Shown here: positions 47,705 to 57,300 of the stretch, one piece after another
Layout of the letters: the number at the start of each line of letters is the position of its first letter
How positions within the stretch are numbered: position 1 is the stretch's first letter
The notes under the pieces: model-generated
What the model was told of the DNA's origin: nothing
The model's input: the letters and a program-made list of their open reading frames with translations, nothing else
The model's database searches: none
Source: Planctomycetota bacterium
GTDB taxonomy: Bacteria; Planctomycetota; UBA1135; UBA2386
Length of the DNA: 64,000 nt
NCBI GenBank assembly: GCA_019636245.1
Contig: JAHBXX010000020.1
Span: 17,378-81,377 of the forward strand
Direction of reading: 5' to 3'
Program-made: the position numbers and the translations under genes

Positions 47705-48383
47705 GGGTCGCCTCCGTGACGATCTGCCCCTTGTCCAGATGCACGATGCGGTCGGCAGCCTGCGCCGCAACGGGATCGTGCGTGACCATCACGAGCGTCT
47801 TGCCGAACTCGTCGACCAAGCGCCGCAGCATTTCCATCGTCATCTTCGCGGCGTTTCGATCCAGGTTGCCGGTGGGTTCGTCGGCGAACACGACCACTGG
47901 ATCGGCGACGATCGCACGAGCGATCGCGACGCGCTGCTGTTGGCCACCCGAGAGCTGTCGCGGCAGGTGATGGGCTCGGTCTGACAAGCCGACGGCGGCC
48001 AGCGCCGTGCTGATCTTCTTCTCGCGTTCGGCCCGCGACAGGCGCAGCAGCAGCAGCGGCACCTCGACGTTCTCGAACGCCGTCAGCACCGGGATCAGGT
48101 TGTACTGCTGGAACACGTAGCCGACGGCGCGGGTTCGCCAGCGCGCGAGCTGGCTCGGGCTCATCGCCGAGACTTCTTCGCCGGCCACTCGCACGACACC
48201 CTTCGTCGGGCGGTCGATGCCGGCAAGCATGTGCAGCAGCGTCGTCTTGCCGCTGCCGGAAGGCCCCATCAGCACGACGAACTCGCCCTTCTCGACGACG
48301 AGGTCGAGGTTGCTGATCGGCGTTACCTCTTCCGACGTCGAATGGAAGGTCTTCGTCACGTTCTCGACTTGGATCAAACTCAT
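47697..48383 (-). CDS. MacB/LolD-type ABC transporter ATPase
   Basis: 228 residues. Walker A GPSGSGKTTLL (about residues 39-49), Q loop, signature LSGGQQQRVAIARAI, Walker B VVFADEPTGNLD and switch histidine VMVTHD are all present. It belongs to the MacB/LolD class that drives mechanotransmission rather than substrate transport through the membrane. Overlaps the adaptor gene by four bases. Confidence 0.92.
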   Translation of the reverse strand: MSLIQVENVTKTFHSTSEEVTPISNLDLVVEKGEFVVLMGPSGSGKTTLLHMLAGIDRPTKGVVRVAGEEVSAMSPSQLARWRTRAVGYVFQQYNLIPVLTAFENVEVPLLLLRLSRAEREKKISTALAAVGLSDRAHHLPRQLSGGQQQRVAIARAIVADPVVVFADEPTGNLDRNAAKMTMEMLRRLVDEFGKTLVMVTHDPVAAQAADRIVHLDKGQIVTEATHA

Positions 48384-49849
48384 CGCTGCTCCTCTTGAAC
48401 TCGCTCACCGTCGGTGACCGGAACAAGGATCGCGCGCTGTGTCACCGACAGCTCGCCCCGAATCACGACGCCCGCGCCATCTTCCTGCACCACCTCGACG
48501 GCTATGCCGCGAGCCGTGCCTTCGGTCGGGTCGAACACGAACACGCGACCGTTCTGCACGGCTGCTTTTGGCAGCCGAAACGAAGCTTGTGCGCCTACGG
48601 CCTCCGTCGTCTCCTCGGCAAGGAACCGCGCGCGGCACAGCGTCTCCGGCCGCAACAAGGCCGGTGGGTCGATGACCTGGACCTTCACCTGCAGGGTGTT
48701 CTTCAGCAGGTCGGACTCGCGTTGGATGCGCTGCACCTGCCCCTGCACCACGACGTTGCCGAGCACTTCGCTGCGCAGCTCCACACGCTGCCCTTCACGG
48801 ATGGCTCCGACCGAGCCGAGCGGAACGTCGATGCGCGCACGCAGCTTCTTCGGGTCGTAGAGGCTCAGGATCGGCTCGCCTTCCAGCCCGACAACCGCGC
48901 CCGGCATCGCGATCACCTTCATGACGACGCCCGTGGCCGGAGATCGCACCGTCAGCCACTCGACCTCACGCGACGCAATCTGCAGTTCTGCGCGCGCGAC
49001 GTCGCGCTGGGCGCGAGTGCGTTCGGCCTCCGCCTTGGCCACCGCGAGCGCACCCGCGAGATCGACCGGGTTGCCCGCGACTTCCTTGGCGATGAGCAGC
49101 ACCTGCCGCGCCGCTGCCAGCTCTTGTTCGGCAAGCACGGCCTCCTTCGCAGCGGCCGTAGTGTTCGCCGCTGCCGCCTCGGCCGCGGCCTCGGCACGCT
49201 GGCGTGCGACCGCATAGGAACCGCCGGCTCCTTCCAACTGGCGCTGGGCGTCCCGTGCTGCGATAGCACTGCGCCCTTCCGCAGCCGTTCGCTCTTGCAT
49301 GCCCTTCGCCGCCGCCAGCCGCGCTTCCTTGGCGGCCACGCTGGCCTCGGCATCGGCCAACGCAGTGCGGATCTGGGCTCGCTGCGCCAACTGCGCCTCG
49401 GCCAGACGCAGCCGCTCGTCGGCCACGACAACCTCGCGCTCGCGTTCCGCGAGGGTGACCTCGGCTCGCTCGCGCTGGGCTTGCAACAACGCACTGGCGA
49501 GCGTCGCGAGCACCGTCACCCCTTCCTGGACCTCGGCTCCCTCCAGCAACGGAATCTGTTCGACGCGGCCTGCGACCAAGGGCCGGACCAGGGTCGGGAA
49601 CGGATCGGGCTCGATCCATCCCGCGGCCTCCGCCATCGCCACGGTAGAAGGCCCGGTCGACGCAGCGGCCTCGATCTGGGCGGTCGGCACGATCCGCGTC
49701 GGCCGCAGCAGTGGCCAGATGAACGTCGCCGCGACGGCCAGCACCAGCCCGAGCGCGCCCACGCCCAACAAGCGCGGGCCGAGCGGTCGCTTCGGAATCG
49801 CAGGCGGTTGCTCCGCCATGCGCAGCGCGGACAAGTCGACAGAACTCAT
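48380..49849 (-). CDS. HlyD/MacA-type periplasmic adaptor
   Basis: 489 residues. One anchor (LLGVGALGLVLAVAATFIW), then lipoyl half (AGWIEPDPFPTLVRPLVAGRVEQI), a very long Ala/Glu/Arg-rich coiled-coil hairpin (about residues 115-290) and the returning lipoyl half (LTVRSPATGVVMKVIAMPGA). The hairpin is unusually long for MacA, closer to DevB- or HlyD-like adaptors. ATG 49849 overlaps the outer-membrane factor's stop. Confidence 0.85.
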   Translation of the reverse strand: MSSVDLSALRMAEQPPAIPKRPLGPRLLGVGALGLVLAVAATFIWPLLRPTRIVPTAQIEAAASTGPSTVAMAEAAGWIEPDPFPTLVRPLVAGRVEQIPLLEGAEVQEGVTVLATLASALLQAQRERAEVTLAEREREVVVADERLRLAEAQLAQRAQIRTALADAEASVAAKEARLAAAKGMQERTAAEGRSAIAARDAQRQLEGAGGSYAVARQRAEAAAEAAAANTTAAAKEAVLAEQELAAARQVLLIAKEVAGNPVDLAGALAVAKAEAERTRAQRDVARAELQIASREVEWLTVRSPATGVVMKVIAMPGAVVGLEGEPILSLYDPKKLRARIDVPLGSVGAIREGQRVELRSEVLGNVVVQGQVQRIQRESDLLKNTLQVKVQVIDPPALLRPETLCRARFLAEETTEAVGAQASFRLPKAAVQNGRVFVFDPTEGTARGIAVEVVQEDGAGVVIRGELSVTQRAILVPVTDGERVQEEQR

Positions 49850-51060
49850 CGACGGGCCTCCGCAGCCGGCCAACCGGCAGCAACCGCCGAGCGAACGCGC
49901 GCCCGGGCTGCGGCAACCGCGGCCTCTCGGGCTTCCATCGTGTCACGAACTGCCATAGGGGCTTTCTCCGAAACTCGTTCGAATGCGTCGACCTCGACTT
50001 GCAGCGCCGCGGTAGCCGCCGCGAAGGCATGCGCAGAAGCCCGCGCGCTGGCGCGTGCTGCCCGTTCCCGGACTACCGCCGTTTCGTGCTGTGCAGCCCA
50101 CGACGAGGCTTCGTTCGCCGCGAGTGCCAGTGCATCGCTGACGCGACTGCGAGCCGCATTGCGTCGCTCCCGCGCTGCCTCGGCAGGACCAGACGCACCA
50201 AGTGGGAGCCGGAGCACCGCCATCGGGTCGATCGTGCCACCGCGCAGCGCCACGTCGGGACCGATCATCAGCGACGGATACTGGTCGGCGACGGCCTTGC
50301 GAAACTCGGCGTCGGCGGTCCGGTAGCGCGCCAGCGCCAGCGCCAGATCTGGTCGACGCAACAAGGTCTCTTCGTCGGCCGGCGGCACCTGCGGCCAGTC
50401 GGCGGGAGGAAGCACCAAGTCCAGTTCCGAAGCGGGCGACAGCCCGAGCATCTGCCGAAGCTCCGCGGTCTGGGTCGCCTTCTCCGTGTCGATCGCGTGG
50501 CGTTCAGCATCGGCTGCCGCAGCGGCACCACGGACCTGATCGATCGCCACAGGCGAAGCAAGGCCGGCGGTTGCGAACACCTCGCTGTCCACCGCGATGA
50601 GCGGCACCTGTTGCAGCCCATCGAGCGCACGGTGGTGCGCGAACACCTCGGCAATGCCCGCGACGACGCGCCAGCGGGTCTGTGCGAGCGCGGCGGCGGC
50701 CTCGACCGCTCGATTCTCGGCGAGGAACGAACTCGCACCTCGCTGCGTCAAGCCGAGCAGCGCGAAGGGGTCGATCATCAGGGCGAGGCTCTCTTGCTGA
50801 AGTTGGGCCTGCAGTTCCGTAGGCATGACGTCCAACCCAGCGGCGCGGCATTCGGCTTCGCGCGCCTGGATCTCCCCGTTGTGCGCCATGGCCAAGGCGA
50901 CGGCTTGGTCGAACGTCAAAGCACCGACATGCCGCGGCAACGCGGCGGCAGACTTCTGCAGGGTGACGTCTTCGGCTTCGTATGCCACGCAGCCGGCCAG
51001 TGCCGTGGTCATCGCCACCAACACAGCCTCCGCGAGGTGACGGCGCATTGCGTTCTTCAT
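49846..51060 (-). CDS. TolC-family outer-membrane lipoprotein of the ABC exporter
   Basis: 404 residues, lipobox LAGC, then TolC-type helices (LTFDQAVALAMAHNGEIQAR, LLRRPDLALALARYRTADAEF). ATG 51060 overlaps the stop of the P-type ATPase gene (ATGA). Its presence makes the ABC system tripartite and able to discharge across the outer membrane. Confidence 0.82.
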   Translation of the reverse strand: MKNAMRRHLAEAVLVAMTTALAGCVAYEAEDVTLQKSAAALPRHVGALTFDQAVALAMAHNGEIQAREAECRAAGLDVMPTELQAQLQQESLALMIDPFALLGLTQRGASSFLAENRAVEAAAALAQTRWRVVAGIAEVFAHHRALDGLQQVPLIAVDSEVFATAGLASPVAIDQVRGAAAAADAERHAIDTEKATQTAELRQMLGLSPASELDLVLPPADWPQVPPADEETLLRRPDLALALARYRTADAEFRKAVADQYPSLMIGPDVALRGGTIDPMAVLRLPLGASGPAEAARERRNAARSRVSDALALAANEASSWAAQHETAVVRERAARASARASAHAFAAATAALQVEVDAFERVSEKAPMAVRDTMEAREAAVAAARARVRSAVAAGWPAAEARR

Positions 51061-53039
51061 GTCTTGGCTCCCATGAGTGCGTGCGCACCTCCCGATCTGG
51101 CCGTGCGCAGGAGGCGCAGGCTGTTGCCGACCACTACCAGACTCGCTCCCATGTCCGCCACCACCGCAGCCCACAGCGTGGCGTGCCCGAGGAGAGCCAA
51201 CGCGAAGAAGACGCCTTTGGTCGTGAGCGACACGGAGATGTTCTGGCGCAGGATCTGTCTTGTTGCGCGGCTGATCCTGAGGAAGACCGCCAGCCCGCGC
51301 AGGTCGTCAGCCATCAGCGCGACTCCCGCAGTTTCCAAAGCCGTATCCGACCCCGCAGCGCCCATCGCGAAACTGACGTCGGCCCGTGCCAACGCAGGTG
51401 CATCGTTGACACCATCCCCGACCATGCCGACCGCGCCATGCGTGGCCTTCAGGGTGACGACAGCTTGCAGCTTGTCGTCGGGCAACAACTCACCGCGCGC
51501 GTCGTCGATGCCGACCTGGAGGGCAACCGCGCTGGTGGTGCGCTGGTTGTCGCCACTCAGGACGACGGGATGGATGCCCATGCCCTTCAACGCGGCTACC
51601 GCAGCGGGACTCGTCTCCCGCACATGGTCCGCAACCGCGAAGATCGCCAACACTGAGTCCCGCGACATCAGCACGAGGCACGTCTTTCCCTGCTGTTCCA
51701 GCGCCTGAAGCTGTTGCTCGATCGCGGGGGAACACACGCCGGTGGACTCCACGAGACGATGGTTGCCGACCCAATACTCGACCTCGTCCACGATTCCGGC
51801 CACACCGCGGCCCGTCAACGCAGCGAACCCGGTCACCTTCTGCAAGTCGCCCTTGTAGGCGGATACGAGAGCCTTGGCGACGGGATGTTCCGAGGACGCC
51901 TCGATGCTCGCCGCGAGCCGAAGTACCTCCCCAGGTTCGCGGCCATTCTGCGGGATCACGTCCGTGAGGGTCGGAGTGCCCGCAGTGAGCGTGCCCGTCT
52001 TGTCGAGCGCGATGCACGCGAGCGTCTCCCCGCGTTCCAGATACACGCCACCCTTCACGACGATCCCAGCGCGCGCGGCTGCCGTGAGACCGCTCGCAAT
52101 CGCCACCGGCGTCGAGACGACCAGTGCGCACGGGCAGGCGATGACCAGCAAGACCAAGGCTCGGTAGAGCCACGGTTCGAAGGGTTGTCCGAACGCGAGC
52201 CATGGCAGCAGTGCGATGAGGGTCGCAATCGCGACCACGACGGGCGTGTAGATGCGCGCGAACGAGTCGATGAACCGCTGCACAGGAGCCCGCTGCGCCT
52301 GGGCCTCTTGCACGCTGCGAACGATGCGCGCGAGCGTGGTCTGATCGGCACCGCCGGTCGTCGTCACACGCAACGCACCCTGTCCGTTCATGGTGCCGGC
52401 AAAGACTTTGTCGCCGGGCCGCTTCTCTACGGGCAGGCTCTCGCCCGTGATCGCCGCTTGGTTGACCGCGGATTCGCCGTCTACGACTACACCGTCCAGC
52501 GCGAACCGCTCACCCGGCCGCACGAGCATCGTGGATCCGGCGCGGACCTCGGCCGCCGGCCGTTCGACCCACTGACCGCCGGCATCGGCAACGGTTGCAG
52601 TAGGCGGCGACAGCGTCATCAGCGAGCGGATGGCGTTCTGCGCCCGGGTTACCGTGCGCTCCTCGATGCGTTCGGCAACCGCGAACAACACGACCACCAC
52701 CGCCGCTTCAGGGAACTCACCGATCACGAACGCGCCGACAACCGCGATCGTCATCAAGAACTGGATGTCGAGGCGCAGCGCGGCGAGAGACCTGAGCCCT
52801 CCGAGCAGCGTCGGGATGCCGCCGAGCAAGATCGCCGCGACGGACAACGTGGCCACGACGGCCGTAGTCTCCGCACCTTGACCCAGTGCCCAAAGCTCCG
52901 CAGACACAGCCAGCACAGCCGCCGTCGGCAAGCGCCATCTCTCGCTACGCGCACCATGCCCCCCCTCCTCGCTCGCAGTGTGCCCGCACGACGATTCGTC
53001 GATGCACTCACTCGGTCGAAGCTCGTCGGGGTTGCCCAT
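51057..53039 (-). CDS. zntA: Zn/Cd/Pb-exporting P1B-type ATPase
   Basis: 660 residues from ATG 53039 (a longer start at 53102 would lie inside the divergent operator). CPCALVVSTP is near residue 303, DKTGTLTAGTPTL near 347, [11 protein letters not shown] near 541. Lysine in TTKGVFFALAL and DMGASLVVVGNSLRL in the last helices mark the Zn/Cd/Pb group (P1B-2). There is no N-terminal HMA domain; instead a short Cys/His leader (ECIDESSCGHTASEEGGH). It exports divalent soft metals to the periplasm and is the first gene of the ABC exporter operon. Confidence 0.92.
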   Translation of the reverse strand: MGNPDELRPSECIDESSCGHTASEEGGHGARSERWRLPTAAVLAVSAELWALGQGAETTAVVATLSVAAILLGGIPTLLGGLRSLAALRLDIQFLMTIAVVGAFVIGEFPEAAVVVVLFAVAERIEERTVTRAQNAIRSLMTLSPPTATVADAGGQWVERPAAEVRAGSTMLVRPGERFALDGVVVDGESAVNQAAITGESLPVEKRPGDKVFAGTMNGQGALRVTTTGGADQTTLARIVRSVQEAQAQRAPVQRFIDSFARIYTPVVVAIATLIALLPWLAFGQPFEPWLYRALVLLVIACPCALVVSTPVAIASGLTAAARAGIVVKGGVYLERGETLACIALDKTGTLTAGTPTLTDVIPQNGREPGEVLRLAASIEASSEHPVAKALVSAYKGDLQKVTGFAALTGRGVAGIVDEVEYWVGNHRLVESTGVCSPAIEQQLQALEQQGKTCLVLMSRDSVLAIFAVADHVRETSPAAVAALKGMGIHPVVLSGDNQRTTSAVALQVGIDDARGELLPDDKLQAVVTLKATHGAVGMVGDGVNDAPALARADVSFAMGAAGSDTALETAGVALMADDLRGLAVFLRISRATRQILRQNISVSLTTKGVFFALALLGHATLWAAVVADMGASLVVVGNSLRLLRTARSGGAHALMGAKT

Positions 53040-53095
53040 GGCGGGAGTCGGGGGAACGCTTGTGGTCGTCGCGGGTCGTGCTACACTAGCACACA

Positions 53096-53109
53096 TGCGC
53101 ATTCGCGCA
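53096..53109. promoter_or_regulatory. Likely ArsR operator TGCGC-ATTC-GCGCA
   Basis: A 5-base inverted repeat with 4-base spacer lies between the divergent zntA and arsR-type genes, in an AT-richer stretch. ArsR/SmtB repressors bind such imperfect palindromes near the start of transcription. Confidence 0.5.
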
Positions 53110-53138
53110 ACTATTGATCGGATTCCCTGGTCGTTCGC

Positions 53139-53537
53139 ATGAGCAAGACTTCTTCACCCGAGCAGGCGTCGGCAACTTTCCAGGCGCTCTCCGATCCGAC
53201 GCGCGTTCGCATGCTTCGCCTGCTCGCCAGCAACGAGACCGAGCTTTGCGTCTGCGAGTTCGTCGACGCCCTGCAGGAGCGCCAATACAACGTGTCGCGA
53301 CAACTGAAGGTGCTCGTTTCGGCCGGCTTGGTCCGCGGCAGAAAGGACGGCCGCTGGGTCTACTACAGCCTGTGCCCTGCGGCGACCGCGCCAGAGAAGC
53401 ACCTGCGCAAGTTGCTCGCGGCGCTGGAGGTCGACGACACCCTGGCTCAAGACCAGAAGCGGTTCGAGCGCCGCATGAAGCTCCGAACCGACGGGCAGTG
53501 TCGTATCGGCATCCAGACGCCGAGCCTCGCCAAGTGA
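53139..53537 (+). CDS. ArsR/SmtB-family metal-sensing repressor
   Basis: 132 residues. The alpha-3 metal site ELCVCEFVDAL carries the C-x-C of ArsR/CadC-type sensors, followed by the recognition helix QYNVSRQLKVLVSAGLV and wing RKDGRWVYYSL. A further cysteine lies near the end (GQCRIG). It is divergent from the Zn/Cd/Pb ATPase operon and probably represses it until Cd, Pb, Zn or As binds. It converges on the Cys-rich lipoprotein gene. Confidence 0.88.
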   Translation: MSKTSSPEQASATFQALSDPTRVRMLRLLASNETELCVCEFVDALQERQYNVSRQLKVLVSAGLVRGRKDGRWVYYSLCPAATAPEKHLRKLLAALEVDDTLAQDQKRFERRMKLRTDGQCRIGIQTPSLAK

Positions 53538-53559
53538 AGGCAAGGCCCGGCCCGGGCTG

Positions 53560-53886
53560 TCACTTGGTCGCATGGGTGTGCGAACCACCGGACTCGCATG
53601 CCGCGCACTCGATGCCTCCTGGCGCACACTTCGGGCAGCGCAGCATCGGCTTGCCGTCTACCTCGTAGATGGCAACCTCGACCTTGCAGCAACTGCAGGT
53701 GTGGACCCGTGGCAGTCGCGAAGCGGACTCGAAGTGTCGGCCAGTCCGGTGGACCTTCAGCTCTTGCACCGCGAGATCCCTGCACTCGGCGCACTCGGGA
53801 GCACACCTCGGTGAGGGTGCTCCAGCGCAGCCAGCGAGGAGAAGCAACAGCGGCGTCAGACGAAACCAGGGAAGCATGTTGTTCAT
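53560..53886 (-). CDS. Cys-rich lipoprotein
   Basis: 108 residues, lipobox LAGC. Cysteines come in pairs: CAPECAECRD, HTCSCCKVEV, LRCPKCAPGG, ECAAC, with a terminal His run (SHTHATK). The CSCC motif and CPKC knuckle suggest metal binding. It is the last gene of the third RND operon, 24 bases after the preceding gene. Not a named family. Confidence 0.65.
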   Translation of the reverse strand: MNNMLPWFRLTPLLLLLAGCAGAPSPRCAPECAECRDLAVQELKVHRTGRHFESASRLPRVHTCSCCKVEVAIYEVDGKPMLRCPKCAPGGIECAACESGGSHTHATK

Positions 53887-53910
53887 CGGAAAACACCCAC
53901 AGGTAGGGAT

Positions 53911-54354
53911 CTACTTTCGGAACGCGATCGACGCCTTGGTGGTGCCGGTAGCGCCCTCGACCTCGAACCAGAACTTACTGCCTTCCGGCAGCGGCTTCGG
54001 CACTTCCAGGTGACCGTGCGTGCCAGAGAGCTTGGCCTTCAGGGAGCCGGAGGCCGACTCGACTCCGACCCACGCGCGCACCGTGCCAGGAACGGCCGCA
54101 CCCTTGGCGAAGGAAAGATCGACGCCGACCTCCTTGCCAGCCTCGACCGTGCCATCCTGCTTGACCTCGACGGCGACGCCGCCGAGCTGGATCGAACCCA
54201 GGCTCACCATCGACCCGTGACCGCCGTCGTCGTGGTCGTCGGTGTGGCCGGCTTCCTTGCCGTGGCCATCGCCGGGCGTGTGGACATGGGCCTCCTTGCC
54301 GCACGCAGCGAAAAGGAACGAGGCAACGAGAACGGGCAGCAACTTCGTCTTCAT
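53911..54354 (-). CDS. His-rich lipoprotein
   Basis: 147 residues, lipobox FAAC. A His/Asp block follows (HVHTPGDGHGKEAGHTDD, HDDGGHG), then a ~95-residue beta domain (VAVEVKQDGTVEAGKEVGVD, TVRAWVGVESASG, GTHGHLEVPKPLPEGSKFWF). ATG 54354 overlaps the RND pump's stop. Probably a periplasmic metal chaperone or buffer for that pump. Confidence 0.72.
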   Translation of the reverse strand: MKTKLLPVLVASFLFAACGKEAHVHTPGDGHGKEAGHTDDHDDGGHGSMVSLGSIQLGGVAVEVKQDGTVEAGKEVGVDLSFAKGAAVPGTVRAWVGVESASGSLKAKLSGTHGHLEVPKPLPEGSKFWFEVEGATGTTKASIAFRK

Positions 54355-57300
54355 GACAACTCCAAGGCATCAGGCGTTTGGCCCTTCGGTCCGACCGGGT
54401 GGTTCCTGAACATCAGGTAGAACCCCGCCGGCACGACGAGCAGGTTGAGGAAGGTCGAGGACAGGAGGCCGCCGAGCACGACGACCGACAGCGGGGCCAG
54501 GATCTCGCTGCCGGGCTCTCCAGCAGCCATGACGATCGGCAGGAGGCCGAGTGCGGCCGTCAGCGCGGTCATCAAGATCGGCACCAGCCGCTCCATCGAG
54601 CCGCGAAGGATGGCCTCCTGCAGCGGGACGCCTTCGTGCATCAGATCGAAGTAGTGCCGCACGAGCAGAATGCCGTTGCGCACGGCGATGCCGAACAGCG
54701 TGATGAAGCCCACCATGCTGGCGATCGAGATCACCGGCGCGACATACCGACCGCTGCCGAGGCCGAACAGCGCGAGCGTGTTGCTCCAGAGGCTCGGCGA
54801 CTCGGTCAAGTAGATGGCGGCGATACCGCCGATCAGCGATAGCGGCAGGTTGACCATCACCAGGACCGCGGCCCGCATCGAGCCCAGCGCAGCGTTCACC
54901 AACAACAGCATCACGACGATGACGAAGACACCCATCACGAGGATCGTCTGGCTCGCAGACTGCTGCGCTTCGAACTGACCGCCCAGCGCGAGCGTGCAGC
55001 CCGCCTTGGTGACGATCGGCTCGACCCGCTTCTTCACCTCTTCGACGAGTTGGCCCAGGTTGTAGCCTTCGGCGACGTTGCAGGAGATCACGGCCTTGCG
55101 CTTGCCGTTCTCGCGCGCGATCAAGTTCGACGTGCGCTCGCGCCCCATGTCGGCCACGTCCCGCAGCCGAACCGTGGCCCCGCCGACACCACGCAGGACC
55201 AGCCTGCTCACGTCGTCGACTCGTTCGCGTTCGTCAGGATGCAGGCGCACCGTGATCGCGTAGCGCCGGATGCCCTCGTTGACTTCGGCAACGGTCTCGC
55301 CCTGGAGAGCATCCTGCACTTGCTCCGCAGCCGCCGCCGGGCTCAGACCGGCCGCCGCGAGGTCGCGAGGTCGGTAGCGCACCGGCAACGACGTGATCAT
55401 CACCTCGCGGTTCGCGGCGACGTCCCTCGTCCCTGGCAGGGCCTGGAGTTCACCCTCGATCTGCTTGGCCAGAGTCCGCAGCAGGCTCAGGTCATCCCCC
55501 TGCACGACGATCGCGATCGCGGCCGGCGTGCCGGAGAGGACGTGGGACAGGCGGTGCTCGATGGGCTGGCCGATGCTGGTCGTGATGCCGGGGACGCCAG
55601 AGAGCACGCTGTCGAGCGACCGTCGCACTTCGTGCTTGGTGAAGCCAGCGGCCACCGTCACCTCGATCTCCGAACTACTCACCGGCTCGGCGTGCTCATC
55701 GCGCTCGGCGCGCCCCGTGCGCCGCACGACGGATCGCACGCCGGGAAGCTGCGCCATCTGGGCTTCCACTCCGACTGCGAGCCGATTGCTCTCCTCCAGC
55801 GAAGTGCCGGGCGGAGCCATCAGGAACACGGTGAACGTGCCCTCGTTGAACTCGGGCAGGAAGCTCGTGCCGTAGGTCTTGCCGAGTGCGAGGCTCGCGA
55901 CGGTGGCCAGTGCTGAGACCGCGAGAATGCTGCGGCCGCGGCGCATCACCCACTGCAACGCCGGCTCGTAGCGCCGCTTCAACCAGCGCACGAGGAACCC
56001 CTCGCCGTGCGCCTTCGAACCGACTCTCGACAGGACCAACCGACAGAGCGCCGGGGTAACCGTGAGCGCGACGATCAGCGACGCGAACGTCGACACGATG
56101 TAGGCGATGCCGAGCGGCCGGAAGAAGCGCCCTTCGATGCCCTGCAAGAAGAGCAGCGGCACGAACACCATGCAGATGATGACAGTCGCGAAGACGACCG
56201 AGCTGCGGATCTCGTTGCTCGCGTCCCAGATGACCCGGAGCACGGGCTTCTGTCCTTCGACCGGCAGAGCGGCGTTCTCGTGCAGGCGGCGGAAGACGTT
56301 CTCGACATCGATGATCGCGTCGTCGACCAGTTCGCCGATCGCAACCGCGAGGCCACCGAGCGTCATGACGTTGATCGAAAGCCCGCATGCCCAGAGCACG
56401 AGGAAGGCAACCGCCAAGCTGAGCGGCAGCGCCGTCAACGTGATGAGCGTCGTGCGGACGTCGAGCAGGAACAGGATCAGGATGATGACGACAAAAATCG
56501 CCGCGTCGCGCAGCACCGCGATCAGGTTGTGCACGGACAACGTGATGAAGTCCGACTGGCGCATCACATGGCGGTTCAGGACAACGCCAGGGGGCATCGC
56601 CTTCTCGACTTGGTCGAGCTTGCTGTCGATGGCGTCGGTCAGGTTGAGCGTGTTCGTGCCGGGTGACTTCTGCACCGACAACACGACCGCAGCCTTGCCG
56701 CCCTCGGTGGCCGTGCCGCGCTTCGGCGTCGCCCCGAGCACGACCTCGGCGACCTGCCCGATCGTGACCGGGTGTCCGTCCTTGTAGCGAACGATAGTTC
56801 CGGCGATGTCCGCCTCCGACCGCACCCGACCCGTCTGACGCACCGGGAGTTCGAGCCCGTCGACGTTCGGCAGGTAACCGGCTCCAGCCGTGCTGTGCGC
56901 CGTGCGTGCCGCATCCACGACTTCCTGCATCGTCAGGTCGTAGAGCTGCAGTTGGTCCTGACGGACGTTGATCTGGTACTCGGGCAGATCACCGCCGATG
57001 GCGACGACCTGGGCCACGCCCGGGACCGAAAGCAGTTGGTTGCGCAGCTCGAACTCGGCGTACGCACGCACCGTCATCGGCGACTGACTGCCATCCGGCG
57101 AGGACAACGACAGCAGCATGATCTCGCCGGTGATCGAGGTGATCGGCGTGATCTCGGCATGCGCATTCGGCGGCAGGTTGGCGCGTGCGGCGTTGAGCTT
57201 CTCCGCGACCAGGGTGCGGGCGCGGTAGATGTCCTCGCCCCACTCGAACTCGACCCACACCAGGGACAGGCCGATGGCGCTTGCGCTGCGCACACGACGG

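Noticed and set aside
48395..50326. A 643-codon plus-strand frame across the adaptor and outer-membrane genes
   Set aside because: It lies antisense to two well-supported coupled genes and has low-complexity Arg/His/Leu composition.
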